Below are positions 34,647 to 44,383 of a stretch of DNA of 64,000 nt, piece by piece. The notes under the pieces were generated by a model, which was given only the letters and a program-made list of their open reading frames with translations, was not told the DNA's origin and searched no databases. The stretch covers positions 434,001 through 498,000 of the forward strand of contig NZ_SKCG01000001.1 in NCBI RefSeq assembly GCF_005434915.1, given 5' to 3'. This DNA comes from Aurantiacibacter suaedae. GTDB lineage: Bacteria > Pseudomonadota > Alphaproteobacteria > Sphingomonadales > Sphingomonadaceae. Every line of letters begins with the position of its first letter. Positions within the stretch are counted from its first letter, which is position 1. The translations under genes were made by a program, and so were the position numbers.

Positions 34647-35777
34647 CTATTGCACCAGCGGCAACTGCACTTCGAATGTGCTTCCTTCGCCAGGCGCGCT
34701 CTTGACCAGGTGGATTTCGCCACCATGCAGTTCGACAAGCTGTTTGACCAAGGCGAGACCAATCCCCAACCCGTCTCCAATAAACCCGCGGCCATTGTCC
34801 GATTGTTCAAACATTTCGAAGATGATTGATTGCTGTTCGGCCGGTATTCCGACGCCGTTATCGGCCACGGTGATGCTCACTTTATCACCTTGCGTCGACA
34901 CGACCACGGTGATCTTTCCGCCATTTGGCGTATACCGTGCCGCGTTGCTGACAATGTTGCCAATGATCTGGATAAAGCGCGCCGGATCGACATTCAGAGT
35001 AACCGGATCATCAGGGACTTCGACCTGAAGTTCATGTCCGCTCGCCTCAATCGCCGGCCCGGCAATCTCAAGGGCTGGCGGCAAAATGTCGCTCAAAAGC
35101 ACCATTTCCTTCCGCAGCGATATCTTGCCGTGCTCAATACGATTGATGTCGAGCAGATCATCGACGAGCCGTGTCATGTGACTGAGATGCCTTCGCATCG
35201 ATTCACGCACGGTGGCGAGGTCGAGACCCTCTCTCGGCCGCTCGAGGAAATTCAGGCCGGCCAGCAATACTGCCAGCGGATTGCGCAATTCATGGGCGAG
35301 CACGCCAAGGAAGCGGTTTTTCTGCTGGTCGGCGGCCTGCAGCGCCGCCGTCAGAGTGGCAAGTTCGTCACGCTGCGAAGTGATCTGCTGGCGCTGAACA
35401 TATAGATCAAAAAAGACCTTTGATTTCGATCGGAGGATATCGGCTTCGATCGGCTTTTGAATGAAATCGACGGCACCGGCTTCATACCCGCGAAACTTGC
35501 GCGTCGCGTCTCCGCTTCCGGCGGTGAGAAATATGATCGGAATGTGCCGCGAACGCTCGTTCGCGCGCATGATTTCAGCCAGCTCGAAGCCATCCATGCC
35601 GGGCATCTGCACGTCAAGCAGGGCGAGGGCATACTCGTTGCCAAGCATCAGTTCGAGCGCATCCTCGCCGCTGCGCGCCTTGTGCAGTTCAAGACCCTCG
35701 CGTGCCAGCAGAGCGTCAAGCGCGAGGAGATTTTCCTCCAGGTCATCGACCAACAGGAACTTCACGTTGTGGGTCAT
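34647..35777 (-). CDS. Receiver-histidine kinase protein
   Basis: 376 aa. N-terminal receiver domain (about 1-120; phosphoacceptor Asp in ALLDVQMPGMDG, then LTAGS and FIQKP), a short coiled-coil linker, then HisKA (FLGVLAHELRNPLAV) and HATPase (GNIVSNAARYTPNGG, DNGVGIPAEQQ, DGLGIGLALVKQLVELHGG). Cytoplasmic, no sensor domain, so its kinase is probably controlled by phosphorylation of its own receiver by the large kinase encoded upstream. The start overlaps the cheB stop (ATGA). Last gene of the four-gene operon. Confidence 0.9.
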   Translation of the reverse strand: MTHNVKFLLVDDLEENLLALDALLAREGLELHKARSGEDALELMLGNEYALALLDVQMPGMDGFELAEIMRANERSRHIPIIFLTAGSGDATRKFRGYEAGAVDFIQKPIEADILRSKSKVFFDLYVQRQQITSQRDELATLTAALQAADQQKNRFLGVLAHELRNPLAVLLAGLNFLERPREGLDLATVRESMRRHLSHMTRLVDDLLDINRIEHGKISLRKEMVLLSDILPPALEIAGPAIEASGHELQVEVPDDPVTLNVDPARFIQIIGNIVSNAARYTPNGGKITVVVSTQGDKVSITVADNGVGIPAEQQSIIFEMFEQSDNGRGFIGDGLGIGLALVKQLVELHGGEIHLVKSAPGEGSTFEVQLPLVQ

Positions 35778-36340
35778 CGCGCGAGCATCGCCTCCAAAGC
35801 ATGTTCGATTTCTTCGAGCCGCATCGCCTGTGCATCGGGGCACGCGGCTAGGGCAGCTTCAGGCATGGTCGCAACTTCGGCCGTTGCCGGGGTCTGCACG
35901 ATGCCGTGCCCCCCAGCCGCACACACGGCCCGCAAGCCCTGCGCACCATCATAGTTCGCCCCCGTCATAACGATCCCGACAGTGCCCGGGCCAAAGGCAT
36001 CCGCTGCGCTTTCGAACAGGACGTCGATTGCCGGGCGAGAGTAGTTGACTGCCTCGTCGGACGACAGGGCAATCGTGCCGCTGGTCTCTACCAGCAGGTG
36101 ATAATCGGGCGGCGCGAAATAGATCGTGCCGGGTGCAAGCGGCTCCTTGTCCTCGGCTTCCTTTACCGCGAGCTGGCATTTGTTTGCAAACAGCGCGACC
36201 AGCGCATTTTTTCGCCGGGGCGGGACATGGACGACGACCAGCACCGGCGCCGGAAAGTCGGCCGGCAAGGCCGGAAGCACATGCGACAGGGCCTGCACCC
36301 CGCCTGCCGACGTACCGATTACGACAGCCCGCACGCTCAT
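35774..36340 (-). CDS. CheB-type methylesterase domain, stand-alone
   Basis: 188 aa, equal to only the catalytic half of chemotaxis CheB, without a receiver domain. The catalytic triad can be placed as Ser in GTSAGGVQAL, His in VVHVPP and Asp in MTGANYDGAQGL (usual form GMGxDGAxG). It would demethylate or deamidate glutamates on a partner. It overlaps cheR upstream and the receiver-kinase downstream. No chemoreceptor gene is in the cluster, so the target may be the coiled-coil of the large kinase. Confidence 0.88.
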   Translation of the reverse strand: MSVRAVVIGTSAGGVQALSHVLPALPADFPAPVLVVVHVPPRRKNALVALFANKCQLAVKEAEDKEPLAPGTIYFAPPDYHLLVETSGTIALSSDEAVNYSRPAIDVLFESAADAFGPGTVGIVMTGANYDGAQGLRAVCAAGGHGIVQTPATAEVATMPEAALAACPDAQAMRLEEIEHALEAMLAR

Positions 36341-37176
36341 CGCGCGTTTCTCCGGTATATCCGTTCGGTACGCACGAAATCGGCAAACTGATTGGCGTGG
36401 GCGGAAAAGCGCAGGCTCTCTTTCGAACCAATGCCCAGGAAGCCGCCACGCACGAGCGATTCTCCGAACAGGCCGACGACCCGGTCCTGCAATTCGCGAT
36501 CGAAATAGATGAGCACGTTGCGGCAGGAAATCAGATGCATCTCGCCAAAGGCGGCGTCCGTCACCAGGCTATGATCGGAAAAGACGGTGCGCTTCCGCAG
36601 CGACTTGTCGAACACGGCCCGGTCGTAGTTCGCGGTGTAATGGTCGGATAGCGACGAGTGCCCGCCCGAGAGGCGGTGGTTCTCCGTAAAGAGGCGAATG
36701 CGGTCGAGCGGGTAGACACCCGCCTGCGCCGCACGCAGCGCTGCCGGATTGATGTCCGTCGCGTAGAACATCGTGCGGTCGGCAAGCCCTTCTTCAGCAA
36801 ACAGAATCGATAGCGAATAGAGTTCCTCGCCGTGGCTACACCCTGCAACCCAGACCTTGAGCGAGGGGTAGGTGCGCAGATGTGGCACCACCTTCTCGCG
36901 CAAAGCGCGGAAATAAGAAGGGTCGCGGAACATCTCGCTTACCTGCACGGTAAGGAAGTTCAGCAGGCGCGGCAGGATCGTCTCGTCGTGAAGGACCGCC
37001 GACTGGATGGCGGATATGCTGTCATAGCCCAGTTGCGTTCGCGCCTGCAGCAGGCGGCGCTTGATCGACGCGCGGGCATAGTGGCGGAAATCGTAATGAT
37101 AGTGGCGATAGAGCGCATCCAGCAGCAGCTGAATTTCGATATCCTCGATGCTCTCGCTCACTACCTCGGCATCCAT
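36337..37176 (-). CDS. CheR-type protein-glutamate methyltransferase
   Basis: 279 aa. SAM-dependent methyltransferase with the CheR N-terminal helical domain (YRHYHYDFRHYARASIKRRL) and catalytic domain: TVQVSEMFRDPSYF, VWVAGCSHGEELYSLSI (SAM loop), FYATDINPAALRAA and LISCRNVLIYF. Its start lies 16 bp inside the end of the large hybrid kinase gene and its stop overlaps cheB. As with CheB, the substrate is probably not a classical receptor. Confidence 0.93.
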   Translation of the reverse strand: MDAEVVSESIEDIEIQLLLDALYRHYHYDFRHYARASIKRRLLQARTQLGYDSISAIQSAVLHDETILPRLLNFLTVQVSEMFRDPSYFRALREKVVPHLRTYPSLKVWVAGCSHGEELYSLSILFAEEGLADRTMFYATDINPAALRAAQAGVYPLDRIRLFTENHRLSGGHSSLSDHYTANYDRAVFDKSLRKRTVFSDHSLVTDAAFGEMHLISCRNVLIYFDRELQDRVVGLFGESLVRGGFLGIGSKESLRFSAHANQFADFVRTERIYRRNAR

Positions 37177-40100
37177 ACGCGCACCAGCGACAGCAGCTTA
37201 TCCACGTCGATCGGCTTGGCCATGTAATCGTTGGCGCCCGCATCGATGCACTTCTGCTGATCGTCGGGCATTGCCTTGGCCGTGAGCATGACTATCGGCA
37301 GCTTTTTCCAGTGCGGATCGACCCGGATCTTACGGGCGGCGGCGAGGCCATCCATCACGGGCATCATCACGTCCATCAGCACGAGATCGATGGCCTTCGC
37401 GGGGTCGTCGACCGCTTCGGCGAGTGCGTCGAGCGCTTCTTGGCCGTTCCGCGCGATCCGCGTTGATGCGCCGCGCGGTTCAAGCACGCTGGTGAGCGAG
37501 TAAACGTTGCGCACGTCGTCCTCGACGATGAGGATGCGCCTGCCTTCGAGCGCCGCATCGCGGTGGCGCGCCTTCTCGATCATCTGGCGCTGCTCTGGCG
37601 GCAGGTCTGACACAACCCGGTGCAGAAACAGCGATACCTCGTCCAGCAACCGTTCGGGCGACTTCGCACCCTTTATGATGATCGAACTGGAATAGCGGCG
37701 GAGGCGCTGTTCTTCATCCGACGACAGATCGCGGCCCGTATATACGATGACCGGCGGGAAGGGCCCGCCCTCATCTTCGCTCAACGTTTCAAGCAGCGAG
37801 AAACCGGAAGCATCGGGCAGGGACAGGTCGAGAACCATGCAGTCGTACTGACCACTGCGCAGTTCCTCCAGGCATTCGGCAGCGGTACCGACCCCGACGG
37901 TTTCAACGTCTTGCGAGCTGAGCAATTTGCCGACCGCATCGCGCTGGACCTCGTCGTCTTCCACGATCAGCACCCGTCGCACGCTCGACGCGAGTTTCTC
38001 CTGCAACCCCGAAAGCACGGCAGCGAGGCGTTCGCGCGGGGCCGGCTTTTCCAAAAAGCCGACTGCACCAAGCGCCAGCGCAGTCTGGCTCTGGTCAGAA
38101 CCTGAGATCACATGGATCGGAATGTGCCGCGTCTCTTCCTCATGCTTGAGCTGGTCGAGCACGGTAAGGCCGGACTGGTCCGGCAAGCCGATATCAAGCA
38201 CGATTGCGCTCGGCTTGTATTCGCGAGCAAGCTCTATCGCTTCCTGCGCTGTTCCGGTGACGATACACTGGAAACCCAGTTCGCGGGAAAGGTCGCACAC
38301 GATGCCAGCAAAGGTGGCGTCATCCTCGATTACCAGCAGCAGACGCTTGCCTTCCGTCAGGGCCTTTCGGTCATCTTCGACGGCGGCCGCGCTGGCCTTG
38401 GCTGGCTTCGACTTGCCCGACTGCATCTGGCCCGACGGGCGCGCAGGTGCTTTCCCTGCCTGTGCCGGCTCTTCGCCAGAGGGCGCGACCTGTCGCGGCG
38501 CAACTTTGGCAGGATCATAGCTCGTCGGCACCGTCACCACGAAGGTGCTACCCTTGCCCGGCTCACTTTCCAGCCGAATGGTTCCGCCCAGCAAACGGAC
38601 CAGCTCGCGCGAAATGGACAAGCCGAGACCTGTCCCGCCAAACCTGCGACTGATCGTGCCGTCAGCCTGCCGGAAGGCTTCGAAGATCGCCTCGCGCTGG
38701 GCTTCATCGATGCCAATGCCGGTGTCGGCCACTGCGAAGTCGACCGTATCGTCTTCACCTTGTGAGATGGTCAGCGCAACGCTGCCCTCCTCCGTGAACT
38801 TTATCGCGTTCGAGAGAAGGTTCTTCAAAACCTGCTCCAGCCTCAGGCGATCGGTTTCGATCGAACCGGGCGCATCTGGCTGTATGGTCAGAGCCAGCTC
38901 CAGACCGCGCTGCTGCGCCAGCGGCTCGAACACCTTGCGCAGATCTGTCGCGAGGCGCTCGGTCGCGACCGCTGCGGCGTCGATTTCCACGTGACCCGCC
39001 TCGATCTTCGAAAGGTCGAGGATATCGTTGATGAGAGTCAGAAGGTCGTTACCGGAAGATTCAATCGTGCGGGCGAACTTGACCTGATCGGCATTCAGGT
39101 TGCCATCCGGATTGTCGCCGAGAAGCTTCGACAGGATCAGCAGCGAATTGAGCGGCGTGCGCAATTCGTGGCTCATGTTCGCCAGGAAATCCGATTTGTA
39201 CTGGCTCGCCTGCTCCAACTCGCGCGCCTTGAGCTGTAGCGAGGCTGTCGCGCGTTTCAGCTCGTCGCGTTGGCCTTCGAGCGTCTCCGCCTGCTCTTCG
39301 AGCTGGCTGTTGGTCTGTTCGAGTTCGACCTGCTGAAGTTCGAGCCGTGCCTGGGATTCCTTCAGCGCGTTGCCTTGCTCTTCAAGTTCCTCGTTGGAAA
39401 CCCGCAGTTCCTCGCTTTGGGCCTGCAATTCGCCGGCCTGCTGCTGGGTTTCCTCAAGTGCCTCCTGCAGTCGCTCGCGGAAGCGTGCAGAGCGAAGCGC
39501 AATGCCGATCGAGCCGGAAACGGTGTCGAGCAGTTCGAGCGTTCTTTCGTCCACTTCGTCGAAGAAGCCGAGCTCGACCACCGCATTCACGTCACCCTCG
39601 TTGAACATGGGGGCCACCACGAGGTTTCGCGGGGCGTCGCTCCCCAACGCGGATCCGATCTTGAGATAACCGGCGGGAATTTCTGCAAGAGTGGTTGCGC
39701 GCGCATCGGTCGCGACTTTGCCGAGGAGGCCTTCGTTCAGCCCGAACTTTTCCGGCACGGAGGAGGCGTCCGCCACGCCGAGCATTGCCACGCGCCTGAA
39801 TATGCCATGCTCGCCCTTGAAAAGCGCGCCGCCATTAGCGCCGCTTCTTTCGGCAAGGAACGAGAGCACTGCGGCACCCACTTCATGCACCGACTTCTCG
39901 CCTCGCATTGCCTCGCTCAATTCAACCTGAGCGGACTGCAGCCACCGCTGGCGGTCTCGAGTACGATTGGTGCGCGCCAGGATGATATAGATCGCTACGG
40001 TAAGGACGATCCCGATCAGGCTGGTGACCAGGGCGCTGACGATCGCGCGGCGGGACGCCGCCGCCAGTTCGGCGACGCGCTCCTCGCGTTCCACGACCTC

Positions 40101-40616
40101 TTCGCGAGTCATCCGCGCCATCTGCTGACGGATCGCGTCCATTGCGAGCTTGCCGCGATCGCTGTCGGTCAAGTCGACCGCTGCCGCCATTCCTGCCTCA
40201 CGCCGGATCCGGATCGCCCTTTCCGCAAAACGAAATTTGGTATCGACCGCGGCGCGCAGCGAGCGAAGGCTTCGGCGCTGAACAGTGCTGTATTGGGTCA
40301 GCGTTTCTAGCTCAGACAGGCTGGTCTGCGCGGCGGCGACACCCTGGTGATAAGGTTCGAGGTATTTGTCGTCGCCAGTAAGAACGAAGCCGCGCTGGCC
40401 GGTTTCCGTATCAAGCGCCGCGATCAGCAGGGCATCGAGCGTGGTGAGCACCTCGTGGGTGTTGCGGATGCGCGCCTCGTTTTCCTGCATACCGAGGATA
40501 TTGGTGGATGCAGCATAGGCGGCGGCGAGGAAAAACCCGACACCGACAAGCAGGCCGATAAGCGAACCGCGACTGAGAGAATCACGCAGGCCATGCTTCG
40601 ATTTCACGTTATGCAA
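37161..40616 (-). CDS. CHASE3-GAF hybrid histidine kinase with three receiver domains
   Basis: 1151 aa. Order: TM1 (about 17-38), periplasmic CHASE3 (about 40-185, with LDTETGQRGFVLTGDDKYLEPY), TM2 (about 190-212), a GAF-like domain (about 225-365), a long Glu/Gln-rich coiled coil (about 370-480), HisKA (FLANMSHELRTPLNSLLIL), HATPase (LLSNAIKFTEEG, DTGIGIDEAQ, GTGLGLSISRELV), then three receivers (VLDIGLPDQSG; VLDLSLPDASG; LMDVMMPVMDG). The phosphoacceptor Asp is present in all three. The middle receiver has lost the usual KP ending (IIIKGAKSP). First gene of the operon with cheR, cheB and a receiver-kinase. Confidence 0.93.
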   Translation of the reverse strand: MHNVKSKHGLRDSLSRGSLIGLLVGVGFFLAAAYAASTNILGMQENEARIRNTHEVLTTLDALLIAALDTETGQRGFVLTGDDKYLEPYHQGVAAAQTSLSELETLTQYSTVQRRSLRSLRAAVDTKFRFAERAIRIRREAGMAAAVDLTDSDRGKLAMDAIRQQMARMTREEVVEREERVAELAAASRRAIVSALVTSLIGIVLTVAIYIILARTNRTRDRQRWLQSAQVELSEAMRGEKSVHEVGAAVLSFLAERSGANGGALFKGEHGIFRRVAMLGVADASSVPEKFGLNEGLLGKVATDARATTLAEIPAGYLKIGSALGSDAPRNLVVAPMFNEGDVNAVVELGFFDEVDERTLELLDTVSGSIGIALRSARFRERLQEALEETQQQAGELQAQSEELRVSNEELEEQGNALKESQARLELQQVELEQTNSQLEEQAETLEGQRDELKRATASLQLKARELEQASQYKSDFLANMSHELRTPLNSLLILSKLLGDNPDGNLNADQVKFARTIESSGNDLLTLINDILDLSKIEAGHVEIDAAAVATERLATDLRKVFEPLAQQRGLELALTIQPDAPGSIETDRLRLEQVLKNLLSNAIKFTEEGSVALTISQGEDDTVDFAVADTGIGIDEAQREAIFEAFRQADGTISRRFGGTGLGLSISRELVRLLGGTIRLESEPGKGSTFVVTVPTSYDPAKVAPRQVAPSGEEPAQAGKAPARPSGQMQSGKSKPAKASAAAVEDDRKALTEGKRLLLVIEDDATFAGIVCDLSRELGFQCIVTGTAQEAIELAREYKPSAIVLDIGLPDQSGLTVLDQLKHEEETRHIPIHVISGSDQSQTALALGAVGFLEKPAPRERLAAVLSGLQEKLASSVRRVLIVEDDEVQRDAVGKLLSSQDVETVGVGTAAECLEELRSGQYDCMVLDLSLPDASGFSLLETLSEDEGGPFPPVIVYTGRDLSSDEEQRLRRYSSSIIIKGAKSPERLLDEVSLFLHRVVSDLPPEQRQMIEKARHRDAALEGRRILIVEDDVRNVYSLTSVLEPRGASTRIARNGQEALDALAEAVDDPAKAIDLVLMDVMMPVMDGLAAARKIRVDPHWKKLPIVMLTAKAMPDDQQKCIDAGANDYMAKPIDVDKLLSLVRVWMPR

Positions 40617-41076
40617 GATGCTCGAACCTTATGAACAAGATGCTGGCCTTAGTGTTACTCCACAATCGCAAGCAACATTTTTCGCTCGGTGATCCGTGCG
40701 TTCGCTGATCGACGCCCCAAACGTTTGCGGATGTTCTTTGCTGGCCGAATGGATCGATGGCCAGTACCCATGCAATATCGTGTAACTGGCTTAGTTGAAC
40801 ATGCTGCGACTGATCATCTTGCTCTGGAGTTAGGCGCGCATTCAGATCTACCGATACCGGTGGCGACGACGGATGCTCAGATAGCTCTTGCAAGGTTCCC
40901 GGCCGGAGCTTCGTCCCTGCTTTGTGCTTGATGTCATCAGCTAGTCGCGGGCAAGCCAGCCTTGTTATCAGTGGCCACCAACTCTGGCATATGAGCTACA
41001 GGCTACAACATGACACCCATCGCAACGAGTCACGCCAGATCACACTCTGCAAGAGTTTGTCTTTTAAGAAGAAAAA
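40617..41076. other. 460-bp gap without a convincing gene
   Basis: The stretch between the large kinase and the 3' end of tRNA-Lys is visibly poorer in G and C than its surroundings. It contains only short open frames (for example 40689-40931 plus, 40609-40893 minus) with no recognisable protein pattern or ribosome binding sites. It must hold the promoter of the sensory operon. A run of T directly after the tRNA CCA may end tRNA transcription. No repeat of the tRNA 3' end was seen. Confidence 0.5.
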
Positions 41077-41152
<76 letters not shown>

Positions 41153-41240
41153 ACACCGGCTTTTTCCGGTCACCGCGAATCGCGGAGAGGCGTCTAATAA
41201 CGATTGTCTCGCGGTTGAAAAGAGGTTTCTTCAAGCTCGC

Positions 41241-42356
41241 CTAAAAGTTTCCGCGCGGCTGCTTGTTCCACCGGCTCACCATCATCAGCGTGCCCACGCA
41301 AATCATGTTGGTGAGCATCGACGAACCGCCATGGCTCATAAATGGCAAGGGGATTCCAACCACTGGCGCCATGCCCATCACCATCATCAGATTGACCGCA
41401 GCGTAGAAGAAGATCGTCGCCACCATGCCGCCCGCCAAAAGGCGCGAAAAGCGATCTTCGGCATCGCGGGCCACGGTCAGCCCCCAGCGCAGCACGAGGC
41501 CAAAAATCAGCAGCACGAAAAGGCCACCGATTAGTCCCCACTCTTCGGCCATGGTCGCGAAGACAAAATCGGTGTGCGGCTCGGGCAGATAGTCCAGCGA
41601 GCTTTGCGAACCGTTGCCGAAGCCTTTGCCGAACAGCCCTCCGGAACCGATCGCAATCTTCGATTGGGTTATGTGGTAGCCGGCGCCAAGCGGATCACTC
41701 TCCGGATCGAGGAACGTGGTCACGCGCCGCCGCTGATAATCCTTCAGTCCGAAGAAATAGGCCACCGGAATGGCCACCATGGCTGCCAACGCGCCGCCCG
41801 CAAACCACTTGCCGGGCAGGCCTGCCATGTACATCACCACTGCGCCGCCAAAGGCGATGGCCAGCGCGGTGCCCAGATCGGGTTGCAACAGCACCAGCAG
41901 CATCGGCAGGCCGATTAACCCCGCTGCGGGAACGACAGCGCGCCAGGTACCGATCAGACCGACCGGCAAGCCATGATAGAACCACGCCAGCACCAGCACG
42001 ATCGCTGGCTTCATCAGTTCTGAGGGTTGCAAAACCATGAAGCCGAGGTTCAGCCAGCGCTGGCTTCCTCCGCCAATGGCCCCCAACGCTTCCACAAGCA
42101 TCAGCAACAGCACCACCGCAGCATAGATCGGCACCGCCGCCATCTTGGCCAGATCGAGCGGGAAAAACGACATCACCAACGCCATCGTCAGCGTTACCGC
42201 AAAGCGCAGCAGGTGCGAACTGGCGTAGGGCGACATCGATCCGCCCGCTGCCGAGTATAGCACGGCGCCTCCGAAGGCGACGAGCAAGGCTATGGGCAGA
42301 ATGACCTGCCACGGAATCTGTGCCAGCGGAGCCGGCAGGGTTACCGCGCGTCTCAC
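41241..42356 (-). CDS. rodA: Rod-shape peptidoglycan glycosyltransferase RodA
   Basis: 371 aa, about ten transmembrane helices. SEDS-family polymerase that elongates glycan strands with PBP2. Conserved blocks are GGSQRWLNLGFMVLQPSELMK, LQPDLGTALAIAFGG, the large periplasmic loop ending YHITQSKIAIGSGGLFGKGFGNGSQS, and MGMAPVVGIPLPFMSHGGSS. Its start overlaps the mrdA stop (ATGA). Last gene of mreB-mreC-mreD-mrdA-rodA. Confidence 0.97.
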   Translation of the reverse strand: MRRAVTLPAPLAQIPWQVILPIALLVAFGGAVLYSAAGGSMSPYASSHLLRFAVTLTMALVMSFFPLDLAKMAAVPIYAAVVLLLMLVEALGAIGGGSQRWLNLGFMVLQPSELMKPAIVLVLAWFYHGLPVGLIGTWRAVVPAAGLIGLPMLLVLLQPDLGTALAIAFGGAVVMYMAGLPGKWFAGGALAAMVAIPVAYFFGLKDYQRRRVTTFLDPESDPLGAGYHITQSKIAIGSGGLFGKGFGNGSQSSLDYLPEPHTDFVFATMAEEWGLIGGLFVLLIFGLVLRWGLTVARDAEDRFSRLLAGGMVATIFFYAAVNLMMVMGMAPVVGIPLPFMSHGGSSMLTNMICVGTLMMVSRWNKQPRGNF

Positions 42357-44380
42357 GTCAGGTTGCCATTGGCGCTTGCGACAGGATCTTCGCGCGGTGT
42401 GAGAGCGTCGGTAACGGGTGTTGCAGGTTCCGAAATCGCTGCGCGCGCCTCGGCATCGACCTTCTCTGCCAGCTGTATCGGGGCAGGGGCAGGGGGCAGA
42501 TCGACGCCGGCGGCAGCGGCATAGGCCGCATAGGACTGTTCAAGCCGCTTTTGCGCCGTACCGCCCCACTGCTTCTCGAACCCGTGCAGCGCATCGAGCG
42601 CCTTGGCCGGATCGAACAGAAAGGTCATGACGTCGCGGGCAATGGGATAGGCGGAGCCCGAGCCGCCGCCGTGTTCGATAACCACGGCGCAAGCATAGCG
42701 CGGATTGTTGAATGGGGCGAAGCAGATGAAAAGGCCATGGTCACGATACTTCCAAGGCCCGGCCTTACCGTTTGAGAGGCTAAGCGAGACAACCTGCGCC
42801 GTTCCCGTCTTGCCGGCCATCAAAATATCGTCGACCGGAAGCCTGGCGCGGCCAGCGGTGCCAGGGCCATTGATCACGTCGCTCATCGCATTCTGGATGA
42901 CCTGTACGTGGTCGCCATGGAAATTCATGCTGCCGAACTTCGGAGTTTTACCGTCGAGGATCAGACGCGGCATCACGGTCCTACCGGTGGCGATGCGCGC
43001 TGAATAGACAGCCAGTTGCAGCGGATTGAACAGCATGTAGCCCTGACCGATGGTCGCATTCACCGTATCGAAGGCCTGCCACTCGCGGCCATATTTTTTC
43101 AGCTTCCACTCGGGATCGGGCACAGTCCCGTAGAACTGACTGGTGACCGGCAGCGGGAACTCCTGACCCAGCCCGCAGCGGCGCGCCATGTCGGAGATTA
43201 CGTTCATTCCGAGCTGCTGGGCGAAATAATAAAAATAGACGTCGCAGCTTTGATAAATGCCCTTCGCCATATCGACGCTGCCGTGCCCACGCCGGTTCCA
43301 GCAGTGGAATACCCTGTTGCCGACACGCAGGCCACCGCTACAATTGACGCTGGCATCAGGTGAGAGACCCGCTTCGAGAAAAGCCATCGCGACCATCGGC
43401 TTTACGGTCGATCCCGGCGGATAGAGCCCTTGGAGAACCTTGTTGCGCAAGGGCACCCGGTCGTTCTCGCTCAGCATCGAATATTCGACACGCCCGATCC
43501 CGTCGGAAAAGCTGTTGGGATCGAAGCTAGGCATGGAGGCCATGCACATCAGGTCACCGGTCAGGCAGTCGATCACCACCACCGAGCCGGATTCGAGCCC
43601 GATGCGGCGGGCGGCATAGTCCTGCAGCGGTCCATCGATGGTCAGCCGGATGGGATCGCCAGGTATATCCTCACGCGTTTCGAGGTCGCGCACGCGGCGG
43701 CCCGTCGCGGTGACTTCCACGCGCCGTGCCCCGGGCACGCCGCGCAATTCCTGCTCGAACTGTTTCTCGATCCCGTCCTTGCCCATCTTGAAGCCGGGCG
43801 TGAGCAGCAGCGGCTGCGGCTCCTCCTCGTATTCCTCCCGGCTGGGGGCACCGACATAACCGATCAGGTGGCCTACCGAACTGCCAGTCGGGTAATAACG
43901 GGCATAGGATTGCTGCGGGAGCACACCCGGTAGCTCGGGTAAGCGCACGGTAAGCGCGGCATATTTCTCGAAGTCCAGCCCGCTTGCCACCGGCACAACC
44001 TGATAGCTCGATGCATTCTCGATGCGCTCGACCAGATCCTTGCGCTCAAGATCGTCGAAGGCCAGTACCTTCGAGAGCAGGTCGACCGTCGCTTCCCGGT
44101 CGTGCAGGCGTTCGGGAATAATATCGACACGAAAGTCGCTGCGGTTGGAGGCAAGCGGCGAACCGTTGCGGTCGAGAATCCAGCCACGACGCGGCGGAAT
44201 GAGCGAGAGATTGACGCGGTTGCTCTCCGCCTCCATCTCGTATTTCTCGTTTTCGGCCACGGCGATATAGCCCATGCGCGCCGCCAGCAGCAGCCCCACG
44301 CCGCCCTGAACCGCGCCAACAACGAAGCTGCGGCGGTCGAACGTCTCCTTTAGGGAGTTGCTGCTAAGTCTCTGTTCCAT
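42353..44380 (-). CDS. mrdA: Penicillin-binding protein 2
   Basis: 675 aa. Monofunctional transpeptidase of the elongasome, inner-membrane anchored by one N-terminal helix (about 20-40). The dimerisation/pedestal region starts RRGWILDRNGSPLASNRS. Active-site motifs are the nucleophile STVK (YPPGSTVKPMVAMAFLEAG), SCD (IYQSCDVYFYYFAQQLG) and KTGT (LMAGKTGTAQVV). A Pro/Ala-rich C-terminal extension of about 60 residues follows the enzyme domain, as in other sphingomonads. Overlaps rodA and is 3 bp from mreD. Confidence 0.97.
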   Translation of the reverse strand: MEQRLSSNSLKETFDRRSFVVGAVQGGVGLLLAARMGYIAVAENEKYEMEAESNRVNLSLIPPRRGWILDRNGSPLASNRSDFRVDIIPERLHDREATVDLLSKVLAFDDLERKDLVERIENASSYQVVPVASGLDFEKYAALTVRLPELPGVLPQQSYARYYPTGSSVGHLIGYVGAPSREEYEEEPQPLLLTPGFKMGKDGIEKQFEQELRGVPGARRVEVTATGRRVRDLETREDIPGDPIRLTIDGPLQDYAARRIGLESGSVVVIDCLTGDLMCMASMPSFDPNSFSDGIGRVEYSMLSENDRVPLRNKVLQGLYPPGSTVKPMVAMAFLEAGLSPDASVNCSGGLRVGNRVFHCWNRRGHGSVDMAKGIYQSCDVYFYYFAQQLGMNVISDMARRCGLGQEFPLPVTSQFYGTVPDPEWKLKKYGREWQAFDTVNATIGQGYMLFNPLQLAVYSARIATGRTVMPRLILDGKTPKFGSMNFHGDHVQVIQNAMSDVINGPGTAGRARLPVDDILMAGKTGTAQVVSLSLSNGKAGPWKYRDHGLFICFAPFNNPRYACAVVIEHGGGSGSAYPIARDVMTFLFDPAKALDALHGFEKQWGGTAQKRLEQSYAAYAAAAGVDLPPAPAPIQLAEKVDAEARAAISEPATPVTDALTPREDPVASANGNLT

Positions 44381-44383
44381 AGC

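Noticed and set aside
40689-40931. Short open frames in the gap before tRNA-Lys
   Set aside because: No ribosome binding site, no conserved pattern, and both strands are open over the same stretch.
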